This document shows, in pieces, positions 29,345-41,622 of a stretch of DNA of 64,000 nt (position 1 is its first letter; every line of letters starts with the position of its first letter). The DNA comes from Ureaplasma canigenitalium ATCC 51252. GTDB lineage: Bacteria > Bacillota_I > Bacilli_A > Mycoplasmatales > Mycoplasmoidaceae. Below the pieces are notes generated by a model. The model worked only from the letters and a program-made list of their open reading frames with translations, searched no databases and was not told the DNA's origin. The stretch covers positions 1 through 64,000 of the forward strand of contig NZ_JONZ01000005.1 of assembly GCF_000712165.1 (NCBI RefSeq), in the 5' to 3' direction. The position numbers were made by a program, and so were the translations under genes.

Positions 29345-31837
29345 ATGAAATTAAAAAAGAAAACCAAAACAATACTTGCTCTCTCTTTTTCACTCATCGG
29401 TACCATTCCCTTAATCGCAGCCATCGCAAGCTGTACGAATAATAAAAAAGATAATGATTCTGCAAATGGAGAAGATACTAAAAAACCTGAAACAGGAAAG
29501 GATGGAAAAAACAAACAAGAAGATAAGCAAGGGGACCAAAAAGGAGGTTCATCAAAAGATGATCCATCAACTAAGGGTCAATATAGTCAAGCTAGTTTGC
29601 AAAAACTTGTCGACTCTTATGTCATTACTTTAAAAAGCTGAGGTCAACCTCCGCGAAGTGATAAAGCAAACACTTTTGCGAATGATGTTAATGAAAATAT
29701 CGTTCTTGAAATCACAAATTTAAATCCAAGTGTGGTTGATTATTTCGTTAACCGTGTTGTCGAAACAGAACCAAGCGGTGTTGATAAATCAGTAAAAACC
29801 GGGATTTTGAAGTTAGCAATTGTGTTCAGTTATAAAGATGCTCCTTCAAAAGCTCTTGTAACCAAAACAGTTGAATTCAGCGGTTTTAAGACTAGTTCTA
29901 ACGGGATTGATAGTTCAGGGATTATTTATGATGGTTCATATGATTCTTTAAAACATGGTAACCTACAAGAATATGTTGGATTTAATCAAAAGCAAAGATA
30001 TCATGCTGATAGTGAAAAATATATTGGTCAACTTCGTCGTTATTGAGAACAAAGTGGTGGTTTAAATCAAGTTCGTCCTGAGGTCGATTTGACAAATAAA
30101 GGTGTTCAAAAATTCAATACCGAAGCGGAAAAAATCGGAATTGATAAGTACGAAGATTTAGCTACAAAAGGTTTTAGTATTCCACAATTTGATGAGCAGG
30201 GTAATTACTTAGGTCTTTCACTTTACAATGCTCCTGAAGCACCTAAGAAATTTAGTTGAGTGGATGTTGGTTTAGGTGGAAGTAAACGAGACGAAAACAA
30301 AATTAATGGTCTTGCGAGAACTCTTCCAAACGAACATTACCGTACAGCCGCATTGCAAACCCTTGCTTTAAATGTAAATAATATTTACGAAGAAGGTGAC
30401 GAACGACCTTCAGGCCCTGTTGTACCTGGAAAGAGTACTGTTCAAACACGTGGAACTGTCTGAATCCTTGATTATCTTCTACCATCAAACGAAACAATCA
30501 CCGAAGAAAACTATCCAACAAAATGGTTCTTTGGAACAAATGAACATGTGGCATCGAAAATCAAACCAGGAAAAACAGTTGCCGCTTCGCTATCAATCAT
30601 CAAACGTGATAATTCACCGCTTGGGACAACATTTGACTTTGTGGAAACAGATAAAGACCGATTCATCACTGTACCTTTTGAAACAAAAGATAAAGATGAT
30701 TTAATCTTTAATGTCTACACCGGACTTGATTATTTATATTCAAATCCATCAGATTATCTTTATCAAAAACAGAAAGATTCTTTAAAGGATAAAAAAGAAT
30801 TCATTGACTTTGCGGTTGTTGGAGTTGACTTCGAAAAAATTTATAACAGTTTACCTGATTCAACTAAACACGAATATAAATCAGCCGCTCATTTAGCTTA
30901 TCTCTTTACAAATGGATATGCTCTTCCTGCTCATAAAGATGAACAAATTAAGCTTCCTTCTGAAACCTATCTAAAAAATTATGAAAAAATTGACTTCCCT
31001 CTTGCGAAAAATTCGGGTAAGAATTTAAACGATATCGACCAAATATTCATCCTTGGTTATCCGAGAGCTGATCACGATTTCTTCCTTTCATTAACAGAAA
31101 ACGATAAATATACAAACGCAGAAAAAATAAAAATTCAAAAAGAATCAGCTTCGCTTTGAATTAATTCTGAATATTCACTTTACGGACAGCTTTCACAACC
31201 GGAAGGTACACCAAAAAATCCTAAAACCGAAGAAACCGCTAAGCGAGGTAACTATCTTTCATATAATGTTGGTTATCGTTCATTTATCGAAAAACCTGGA
31301 CTAGCTGACTTATTCATCGCTCTTCCTCGGGTTGGTCCGAAATACTACCAAGATGCGAACAAAAAGGAATATATTCAAACAGGTCTCGCTTATATTCCAC
31401 GTCACTTCGCTCCTTTTGGTGGTTCATCAGGATCTAGTGTACGTAACCAAAACAATGAATTATTTGCGGTTTATGGTACTTCAAACTTTACTTCACACAC
31501 CGGTGTTGCTTTCTCACTACGTTCTGAAGGATATGACTATAAAGAAGCATTTGGCAATAAATATCACCTTCCACAATATGACTTAATTTATGGTGGTGGA
31601 CTTGACCAAAAAACTTCATACCGGGAAGCTCTTTATAAAATCGCTAAAGAAAAGAATTGATATTCAACGGGTTCTTCAACAGCAGAAGCGCAAGTTAAAT
31701 CGAACTTATTCCAAAACGGTACTAGTGTTGACCAAATCCCTGAGAAATACAAATTTAATGACCAATTTGCAAACGGTCCAATTTCTCAAACAGTCAAAGA
31801 CCAAGTTGAAGCTTTCAAAAATGCTCATCAATCATAA
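29345..31837 (+). CDS. MIP-like immunoglobulin protease lipoprotein (DUF31), lone copy
   Basis: An 830-residue lipoprotein of the DUF31/mycoplasma immunoglobulin protease (MIP) family. Signal peptide MKLKKKTKTILALSFSLIG with lipobox IASC, then a Gly/Lys/Asp-rich linker. The trypsin-like core has a probable catalytic His401 in FGTNEHVA, an Asp in DFAVVGVDF, and Ser695 in GGSSGSSV. MIP cleaves antibody heavy chains held by MIB; here no MIB gene lies upstream. It is clearly more distant from the two other MIPs than they are from each other. Start set at 29345 behind AAGGA. Many TGA(Trp) codons. Confidence 0.85.
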
Positions 31838-32002
31838 GATTCCATTTATTATTACTAGATAAATTGATATCAATATTAAAATCTCTATTTTAATTTAAAT
31901 GGTTTTTAATAGACTTAAATCCCTAGAAAATAAAGAAAAAAGGGATTGAAACGCTAAAAATAATTTATGTGGTACGTTATTTAAAAATAGTGGGGAATAA
32001 CA

Positions 32003-34408
32003 ATGAAAATAAGTAAAAAGAAATCTGCAATTATTTTAGGAACTACTCTAGCATCCATCGTCGGTACTACCATTATTGGTGGTGCTGTTTTTGCTGCTAA
32101 TACCAAAAATAACAACCGAATTATTAACTCCGCTGCACAAAACTCAGATCAGTTCCCTTTCCTTTATGGTAAGCGTGATTATACTGATTCATATGATGCA
32201 ACTTTTGACCACGATTTAAAAAAGATTGATGAAATCCAACAAGTTCCAGAAGAAAATAAGATTGATATTGACATTAAAGAACTTGAACCGGAACCAGAAC
32301 CAATTCCTGAGCCTCCAAAAAAAGAACCGGAACCAATTCCTGAACCTATTCCCCCAAAAAAGGAACCGGAACCTGAAAAACCAAAACCGGAACCTGAACC
32401 ACCTAAACCAACACCAAAACCTGAACCAAAGAAGGAACCTGAACCAGCTCCACCAGCTCCAAAACCGGAACCTTCTCCTGAGTCTAAACCAAAACAGGAG
32501 GAAAAGAAAAAAGAGACAACCGATGCTTTTAAACCCGGGGAAGCTATTATCACTCTAGCGAACGGTTCAAAAGTTAAGGCAAAGGTAACACCACCACCTA
32601 CACGTCCTATTAGTGACTACGATAAAGCAAAAAAACTTGCTAACAAAACTCCTTACCAAAGCCAAATCGTAGGGAAAATTCTTAGTATTGAAGTAACCGA
32701 AGAAACAAGACGGGAAAACCGCGAAAAAGCAAAAGACACCTTAAAGAACTCAGTTGCAAAAGAAATCCTAAATGATGATGTTCTTTTCAAGCACGATTTT
32801 CATACAAGCGATGAAAACGAACGACGGGACAGACGTCTTGCTTGAATTAAAAAAAGCGATTACTGAATCAACAAAATTTGACGTTTTAAAAACTTCTTGA
32901 TTACTTGAGACGGAAAAGGTGGGCGTAAATTAAACGAAAAAGCAAAACCTTTCCTTACTCCAGAAGGTCAAGTAAAATGAGAAGAATTTAAGAAATGAGA
33001 TATCACTAAGTACGAAGAAATTGTCATTATCGAACTAATTCGTTATCTTGACTATAGTAAATTTACTAAATCAAGTGCAGCAGCAGAAAAATATCTAAGC
33101 CAAGGTTATACAATCGACCCAGGTAATGCATACATTAATGAAAATGGTGAAATCGATGCATGAGCTTACTCTCCACCTGATAAATATAACGATGTCACAA
33201 GTCGTCTACAACGTGATAACCTTGAAAAACGTGTTTTTGGTTACAACTCATATTTCGGTCGAAGCGGAGACCAAATTGAAAAAGGTGACTACCCTGGTTG
33301 AAAACGGGAAGATGTCACACAAAAAGAATTTAGTAAATACACAACCGGAAGCGACGAAGGAATTAAATTTGAAAAATTAACAAGAGAAGATCAAACTTCA
33401 CCTGGTAGAAAAGAAGGTTATGTATTGACTATTGATGCCGCTAATCAAAAAGGTTATGCTAAAACTCTTCAGTTAATTAAACAATTAAAAGCTGACAAAA
33501 AAGAAATTACTTCTTACCGAATAAAAAACATGGGGAAGAATGATGCAAACCAAAAATTTGCTGAAATTTTACGAGAACTTCCTAATGACATTCCTCAACT
33601 TCAACTATTCTTTGAAGGTCAAAATACAGCTAGTTTAATTGAACTTGAAAACAAAAATATTAAAGAACTTTCACTTTATACTACCGGAAATAGTTTGCTT
33701 GATTCTTGATCAATTAACCCTTGAGCAATAAAGAACACTGAATATATTACAACTGGTGACTATAATGTTAGTTTTGATTATCCTAAAGGTTCAAGAATCG
33801 GTACTAAGATTATCTTTGACACTCTTGCTTTTGAGGAGAAGGATTATCAACCAAATGCCGTTGATCCTTTCGACCGGATCAATGACGGATTAAGAATTGC
33901 TTATTGAGTTAGAAATAACGAACCATTTTTCCAAGGTGGATTTGGACCTGGATTAAATCCTGATAACGGAGAACAAGGTAACTCATGACCACTAGGTCTT
34001 GACCTTTCTCGTATCCCGCAACTTAAATCACTTAAAGGCCTAATATTCCACGATAAGATTAATCATAAAGGAACAAGAAAGTTAAAGAGACTTAAGCTAT
34101 TTAGTAGCGGTTCTACTTTTGAAATTAGTGGAGAAGAGTTGAATGAATCCCAATTCGCAAGTATCTTAATTACTGAAACACCTCAGCAACCTCCAACAAA
34201 AGTTACTTTCGCTGACAGTACAACTTCACGAATTAAGATTACTGGTAATTCTATTTCATCAGTTGGTCTTTCAAATCTTGCTGTCTTCCTTAAATATTCG
34301 GGATTAAACACAAAAATTCTTGTTGATGATCCTAATTCATCACTAGCTAACCAACTTCGTGGAGCTGGTTACCAAGTTGAACAGGCTTCTAATGTTGAAT
34401 TTAACTAG
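32003..34408 (+). CDS. Mycoplasma immunoglobulin-binding protein MIB, copy 1
   Basis: An 801-residue surface protein of the immunoglobulin-blocking (MIB / protein M related) family. Signal anchor MKISKKKSAIILGTTLASIV without lipobox. A Pro/Glu repeat of about 75 residues (EPEPIPEPPKKEP type, from about residue 93) acts as stalk. A long C-terminal part (about 200-801) includes leucine-rich-like turns (LIELENKNIKELSLYTT) and PQLKSLKGLIF, and ends in NVEFN. MIB captures antibody near the variable domains for MIP. The MIP gene starts 11 bases downstream, the usual pair order. Residues 1-90 are almost identical to copy 2. Confidence 0.9.
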
Positions 34409-34419
34409 AAAGGATAACT

Positions 34420-36873
34420 ATGAAAAAGAAATTAAACAAAAAACTATTAGTAGGTCTTTCGTCGTCAATTATTCTTTCATCTATTGCTACTATCGCCGCT
34501 GCATGTAAGGATACTTCAAAAAACGGTGCTACTGAAAAACAAGGTATTGAATCAAAACCAGGTAAGGAACAAACTGGAGCTAGCGCTTCTTCAAAAACTC
34601 AACAGACTAGTAGTCCAGAAGCATTAAAAAATACTTTTGGTGCTAATCTTTACTCAAATGTTGGTTTAAAATCACTTGTTGACCAACTTACAATTAACTT
34701 GGAAGAATTTTCTCCTTTCTTTAAAGATCGTAAGCAAGTACTTCCTTCTAAGGTAGAGCCTAGTGATGTAAAACTTGAACTTAGCGGTCTTGGTCATGAT
34801 ATTGTAAATTACGACATTATCGCTAAGGTACAAACACTAGAAAACGGAGAGGATGTCTCAATTCTTCAAGGTAAATTAAGTCTTTCAATTGTCTTCCGTT
34901 TTAAAGATCAATCTAAACAAACAGACAAAGAAGGGAACGAAATCGCTTATATTAAAGTCGTTACTTTCGATGGTTTTCAAAGTAACCGCTTTAATGCTGA
35001 CCACGAGGGTACTATTAGGACTGATATTCTAAAAGACTTGAAATCTCCAATCGAAGACTACGAAAACAAAACACAAGCTGAACGTTATCAAACAGATAAC
35101 GAAAAATATCTGAATGTTCTTAAACAACAAGCTTATCGTGATATTACTCTTGAGAAGAGAAGACCGCTTCTTGAACAATCTCTAAAAAATCAAAGTGCTA
35201 TTCAAAAATATAATGATATTGCGAAAAAAATTGGTCAGGATAGTTATGAATCAGCTGCATTAAAAGGTTTCACGGTACCACGATTTAATGCTGACGGTAA
35301 GGTTGATGGACTTGTTATTAATGATGGTGAAGGTATTCCTTATGGTCCATCGTGAGTCGATGCATTAGACCGAAATCCATTTAGAATTGACGGTCTAGCT
35401 AGATACCTTCCTAACGAACACTACAAGCGTGCGGCAAACCAAACATATGCTTTTAGTGTTAATAACCCAGACCCTGCAAAAAAAGATGATTTAAGAACAT
35501 CTATTCCTAGTCGAGGAACTTTTTGATTACTTGACTTCGCACAACCTGAACAAGGAAAATACCCTACTAAATGATACTTCGGTACAAACCTTCACGTGGC
35601 TGATTTAATTCGTGGCGATTCAAGATCATTTAATCTAACATTCCTTCCTAATGAAATCGGAACAAGAACGAAGTTGAAAACAAGTGGGCACGATGGTCGA
35701 TTTAAATTTGCAACCTTCCTTCTAAATAGCACAGGAAAGGATGACAGTCGTATAGGAAATTCTTCTGAACTTACTGCTGAACAGATTAAATATGGTAAAA
35801 AATCACCTTTTGTCGATGTTATCTATCGTGGTTCTAACTTCTTAAAATCAAATCCAGCCGACTATCTTGTTCAGGAACAAAAGAACAAGTTCCAAAACCT
35901 TCAAGAATTCGCAGATTTCGCCGTCGTAGAAATTGACTTTAGTCAAGCAACTAAAAAAGACCTTGATGATAACAATGTTTCGAGTCCGGAAGAACTTGCA
36001 AAGTTTGTAACTAACGGTTATGCTCTTGAAACTAATAAGGATAATTGGGTTAAATTTAAAAAACATAGTTATTTAAAAAACTATAACGAAATTGACTTCC
36101 CGTTAACTTCAAAAGAAAATCAAAAAAAGCCACTTAATAAAGTTGATCAACTTTTTGCTCTTGGCTATCCTCTTTCTGTTGGAGATTACTTTCTCGAAAA
36201 TTATATTGATGAAGACCAACTAAGTGATCCGCAATGAAATGTATCTCTTTGGGTAAACTCAGATTCTTCGTTCTACAACAACTTAGATAAACCTGAAAAT
36301 GCGAATGAAAACACAAAGAAAGAAGCTCGGATTAATCGTGGTAACTTCCTTTCTTACCAAATTGGTTATCGTTCATTTACTAACCTGCCCGGGGTAACTG
36401 ATAACTTCCTTGCATCAATTAAAAATGGTAATACCTTCTATAAGACACACGATAACAAGGAATATATCGCAGCTGGTTTAAACTATCTTCCACGTCACTA
36501 TGTTCCATATGGTGGTGCTTCTGGAACAAGTATTCGAAACGAAAAGAATGAGCTTGTTGCTGTGTTCCACTCAGCAAACAGTGCAGCCCGTACAGGTCTT
36601 GCGGTAGCCTTTAGAAGCGAAGGATATAATTATCACGGTCTCTACGGAGCTTATAATCTTCCCCAATATGACTTGATTTATGGTAAAGGAAAAGATCAAG
36701 CAGAAGGAAAATCATTCCGTGAATCACTACTAAAGAAGTATGGTGAAAATCTGAAAACAAATCTCTTCCAAAATACAGTCAAAACAATCCCTGACGGTTA
36801 TCAATTTAACAATAACGATGAAATTGATGTTGATCCAAACGCAGGAATGCTACCTAATAAAACAAGTAAATAG
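34420..36873 (+). CDS. Mycoplasma immunoglobulin protease MIP, copy 1 (DUF31)
   Basis: An 817-residue lipoprotein; signal MKKKLNKKLLVGLSSSIILS, lipobox IAAAC. The DUF31 serine protease core has probable His392 (FGTNLHVADLI), Asp506 (FAVVEIDFS) and Ser701 (YGGASGTSIRN). Two segments are highly conserved with copy 2: SRSFNLTFLPNEIGTRTKLK and FHSANSAARTGLAVAFRSEG. It is predicted to stay attached to the cell surface and cut the heavy chain of antibody captured by MIB copy 1. The catalytic residues are assigned by motif, not structure. Confidence 0.9.
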
Positions 36874-36877
36874 AATA

Positions 36878-36961
36878 CTAAGCATATATGCTTAGTTCCC
36901 AAAATGAAAAACCAAGTGCAACACTTTAAATTTATGTGTGAGACTTGGTTTTCATTTTGGG
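36878..36961. terminator. Double hairpin after MIP copy 1
   Basis: An 18-base palindrome CTAAGCATATATGCTTAG (36878-36895) is followed directly by an 19-base near-perfect inverted repeat (CCCAAAATGAAA... at 36898-36917 with its complement at 36943-36961, one bulged A). Neither ends in a clear T-run. They probably end the first MIB-MIP unit and may slow or stabilise its transcript end. Confidence 0.6.
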
Positions 36962-37117
36962 CACCTTAATAAAAATTATTAAGATCTTACACCTTTTTCC
37001 ATCTTCCTTTAAACTTTAATTTTATTAAATCTTTACAATCTTCCTTTTTTATTATCTTTCTTAGTTAAAATATTTAAAATGCTATTTATTAAAATATAAG
37101 TTATTGTCTAGGATACT

Positions 37118-38905
37118 ATGAAAAAAACAAAAAACTGAAAACGTATCATCTCCCTTTCTCTGCTCCCATTCTTAACAGGAGCAATTATTGCTGTTGCATC
37201 GTCATGCAGCAACAATCAAAATCAAAATCAAAATAATAGTAGTATTACTTATTCTCTAACTAAGGTAGAAACAAGAGCTAATAATCAGTTTATCATCTCC
37301 TTTAATAAAGGTCTTGAAGTTAACAAAATGCTTCATATTTCTTATATGGTAAAAGATAAGAAATATGAAGCTGAAATCGTTACCAATGGTAATCAATCAT
37401 ATGTGATTACCGTGGAAAATCCAATCAAGGATGAACCGTATACTATCACAGGAATTAACATAAATGGTTCTCCAGTTAGTCTACCTAAGAATGTTAGTTT
37501 CATCTTTAAAAAAAGTCACTTAATTGCAAATGTTTTAAATACTTATAAACAAGATAATGATGAAAGCGGAATTAACCATGTAGTCATTAAAATGAACTTC
37601 CATGAAAAGTTAAAAAAAGGTGATATTTTAAGTCTTAATTACAGTAATTTTATCCATAATGAAACTGTTAAAAACGATGGCAATGACATAACTATTCACA
37701 TTACTGATTTAAAAGAAAATATTGAACATAAACTTGATTCTATTCTTTTAAACGATAAACCAGTTGATATCAGGAAAATTACTCGTCCTTCCATTAAAAC
37801 AAATTTACTTAATAGTAGTACTACCTTAAATGTAGACGCTAAAAATAAGAAGGTCACTTTTAATCTAAATCTAAAGAAAAATGCAATTAATTTAAAAGAA
37901 GGAGAAACTCTTTACCTTAGTTTTAAAATTGCAAAAAACAATTTAGAAAAGGATCAAGAGAAAAAAGAGACTCCACCGGTTACCTTAATCGGGAAGAGAG
38001 ACACCAAAAACAAGGATTTATTTATCTTCGAACACACTCTTACACCAAGACAGGAAGAAAATCTTAGTTTATTTATCGTTGATAGTCTTGCTTATGGAAC
38101 CGAAAAAAACAAAAAGGTGATTGACTCTCGCTTTATTGCTTTAGGGAATCAACTAAAATCCAAGACTCAATTTAAATCTGAGTTTGAGACCATTAAACTA
38201 TTGAGTGTTAATCCAAGACCGATTGTTTATGGAATTAGTTACACTCTTCTTTTCAATGAAAACCTACAAGTTGATGACACAGTTAAAATTATGGTTGACG
38301 GAAAAGAACAAACAATGACAATTAAACAGTTAAGCAAAGATGTTGTCTTTAATTATGGTCCATATTTAGAAAAAAATAAAAAATTAAAGATAGAAAAAAT
38401 TACTCTACTTCGAAATAACCGAGAAAAAATCTACCTTGAAAAAGAAATCAATAATAATGCGGAAGTCGCTCCTAGAGCGAATTTAATCAAAGGGTATCAC
38501 TATTTTACTTTTAAAACTACCAAAGGAAAAGATAAGAATAATTTAAAGATTGAACTTAACTTCAATAGTAGTGACATCCTGTTCCCGGAAAACTTCATTT
38601 ATAACTTAAAAATTAGTGGTAAAAAGAAAGGCGACCAGTCAAATGATACACCACAAACAATCGATGTTCGTGGTGTTCCTGTGATGAATAAAGAAAATAA
38701 ACTTGGTCACATTGAATTTAACATTGATACTACAAAACTAGGTCAGGTTAATACTAAAGAACAAGAGTTACAAATCATCATTGAATCATTTACCTTCGGT
38801 CTTGGTAAGGATTCTCCTCATCACATTGAAGTACCATATGAAAGTATGTCAGTCATTAAGGAAAGTCGGGATAATTTAACTATTCGGCAACCAAAAAATA
38901 ATTAA
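37118..38905 (+). CDS. Lipoprotein with five beta-sandwich-like repeats
   Basis: A 595-residue lipoprotein. Start at 37118 (MKKTKNWKRIISLSLLPFL, TGA-coded Trp) behind AGGA; lipobox ASSC. After an Asn/Gln tract, five units of about 100 residues repeat a pattern of strands such as FIISFNKGLEVNKMLHISY and VTFNLNLKKNAINLKEGETL. The units are divergent and recall the DUF1410 repeats of Ureaplasma surface proteins, though I cannot confirm that. It lies between the two MIB-MIP pairs on the same strand with its own spacer, so it may be a surface cofactor or an independent antigen. Confidence 0.7.
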
Positions 38906-39226
38906 AAATCATATTCTCCTATTTTAAATTTTATTTAACTGATTTTCTAAAAAAGAAGGAAAATCATTTTTATCATCAATCAAACTTTATTGTTTTCTCA
39001 TCGAAAAAGGTATAAAATCCATCGATGAAAAAAAGAAAAAGGCATCCATATTTTATTTTTTTAAAATAAAATCGCACTTTTGAACATCTAAATTGCTATA
39101 AATAATGCTTTTTTTGTAAACTTTAATACCTAATAGTAAAATTCCATTTTAATTAGGATTTAACTAAACGCTAAATAATTAACTCTTTTTATATGGTATC
39201 TTAATTGTTTTTTAATAGGAGAATTA
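38906..39226 (+). promoter_or_regulatory. Intergenic region before MIB copy 2
   Basis: 321 bases without a gene. A perfect 10-base stem ATTTTATTTT/AAAATAAAAT (39050-39072) may end the upstream lipoprotein transcript. AAACGCTAAA (39166-39175) recurs upstream of MIB copy 1 (31949-31958), 52 and 45 bases before the respective start codons. In both copies a TATGGTA/TGTGGTA element follows, so this is the likely shared promoter zone. AGGAGAATTA is the ribosome site of MIB copy 2. Confidence 0.5.
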
Positions 39227-41599
39227 ATGAAAATAAGTAAAAAGAAATCTGCAATTATCCTAGGTACAACATTAACATCCATCATCGGAGCTTCCATAAC
39301 TGGTGGTGTTGTTTTTGCTATAAACTCCAAAAACAATAACCGGATTATTAATTCAGCAGCACAAAACTCAGACCAATTTCCTTTCCTTTATGGAAAGCGT
39401 GATTACACTGACTCATATGATGCAACTTTTGACCACGATTTAAAAAAGATTGATGAAATCCAACAAGTTCCAGAAGAAAATAAGATTGATATTGACATTA
39501 AAGAACTTGAACCGGAACCAGAGCCAATTCCTGAACCTCCAAAAAAAGAACCAGAACCGGAACCAGAACCAATTCCTGAGCCTCCAAAAAAGGAACCTGA
39601 ACCAGAAGAAAAGAAGCCTGAACCAGAAAAACCTCAACCAATTCCTGAACCAGAACCGAAAAAAGAGCCAGAACCTGCACCCCCAGCTCCTAAACCAGAA
39701 CCTTCCCCTGAAACAAAACCTAAACAAGAGGAAAAGAAGAAAGAAAAAAACGATTCAGTCAAACCCGGTGAGGCTATTATCACACTTGCTAATGGTTCGC
39801 AGGTAAAAGCGAAAGTCCTTCCACCACCGGTTGAACGGGTTAATGATTACGATAAGGCAAAACATATCGCGAACAAAACTCCATATATTGCAAACATTGT
39901 TGGTAAAATCGTTGACATTGAAATTACTGAAGAAACTAAGAGGGAGAATATTGCGAGAGCAAAGGAATACCTAAAACAAAAAGAAGTTGATGTTATCTTA
40001 AAGGATGATGCACTTTTCGGTCATGACTTTCGTACAAAAGACCCTAATGAGCGACGAGACCGAAAACTTGCATACTTAAAACGCGGCACCTTCTGAACTA
40101 GAAAACTTGAAAAATTTAAAGACTTTTTTATTGTTTGAAAGGATGGTAAAAGAGCACTTAATGAAAAAGCGAAACCTTTTCTTAATGCTGCTGGTCAAGC
40201 TAAATGAGAAGAGTTTAAGCAATGAGACATTGGAAAGTATGAAGAACTTGTCATCCTTGAACTACTGCAGTACCTTGAATTTAGTAAATTAAATAAACAA
40301 AGTTCAAAAGCAATCGAATATCTTCGTCAAGGTTTTACTCTTAACCCTGATAATGTGTATATTAATGAAAACGGCGAAATTGATTCTTATTCTTATACTC
40401 CACCAACTAAGTATAACCAATCAATTAATCGACTACAAAGAGATAATCTCGAAAAAAGAATCTTCGGTTACAACTCTTATCACGGACGAACTCCTAACCA
40501 AGTCGAACGTGGAGATTACCCTGGATGAAAACGGGAAGATGTTACCAAGAAAGAATTTAGTCAATATACAACTGGAAGCGATGAAGGAATTAAGTTTGAA
40601 AAACTTACAAGAGATGATCAAACTTCCCCTGGTCGAAAGGAAGGTTATGTCTTAACTATTGATGCTGCAAACCAAAAGGGTTATAAAAAGACTTTACAAC
40701 TTATCAAAGATTTAAAACGTGATAACAAAGAAATTACTTCTTATCGAATCATCAATATGGGGGAAAATGATGCAAACCAAAAATTTGCTGAAATTTTACG
40801 TGAATTACCAAACGATATCCTTCAATTACAATTATTTTTTGAAAATCAAAATACCTCAAGCTTAATTGAACTTGAAAATAAAAATATTAAAGAGCTTTCA
40901 CTATATACAACAAAAAATAGTCTACTAGACTCTTGAACTTTCAATCCTTGGTCGCTAAAAAATACTGAATATATTACATCAGGTGACTACAATGTAAGTT
41001 TCGATTATCCTAAGGGTTCACGAATTGGAACCAGAATAGTTTTTGATACCATCGCCTTTGATGAAAAGGATTACCAACCACAATCTATTGATCCTTTTGA
41101 ACGAATTAATGATGGACTAAGAATGGTTTATTATGTCAGAATCCAGGAAGGGGTCTTCCAAGGTGGATTAGGTACTGGTCCGCAAGGTTTAGACCTTTCC
41201 CGTATCCCTAAACTCCGTTCTTTAAAAGGACTTGTCTTTTATGATAAGTTTAAAAAAGGCGGGGTTAAGAAACTTCGAAGACTAAAACTATATAGTAGTG
41301 GTTCAACCTTCGATATTAGCGGAGAGGAATTAAACCAATCCCAGTTCGCTGATATCATGATTACCGAAACACCGCAACAACCACCAACTAAAATCACCTT
41401 TGGTGATAGCACTACAAACAGAATCAAGATAACTGGTCAGACAATTTCATCAGTTGGTTTACAAAATCTCGCTGTACTATTAAAATTCTCAGGCTTAAAT
41501 AAGACTATTCTTGTTGACGATGTTAATTCTTCTCTCGCAGCTAAATTAAAAAGTGCAGGTTACCTTGTTGAGCAAGGAAGCAGTGCTGAATTCAACTAG
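39227..41599 (+). CDS. Mycoplasma immunoglobulin-binding protein MIB, copy 2
   Basis: A 790-residue paralogue of the MIB at 32003, sharing almost all of residues 1-95 and much of the C-terminal half (TGSDEGIKFEKLTR; SSVGLQNLAVLLKFSGLN). The Pro/Glu stalk (about 39505-39735) has a different number and order of EP units. The middle is more divergent, as expected if copies bind different antibody classes or escape host antibodies. MIP copy 2 starts 23 bases downstream. It contains many TGA(Trp) codons. Confidence 0.9.
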
Positions 41600-41622
41600 T
41601 TATAAAAAAGGATAAAAAAAAT

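Noticed and set aside
32281..32508. MIB hexamer repeats as a CRISPR array
   Set aside because: Units are 6 bases, in frame and coding for EP; there are no spacers and no cas genes.
32179..32553. Gly/Ser-rich minus frame and a basic plus frame over the MIB stalk
   Set aside because: Both are shadows of the Pro/Glu repeat in other frames; no start signals.
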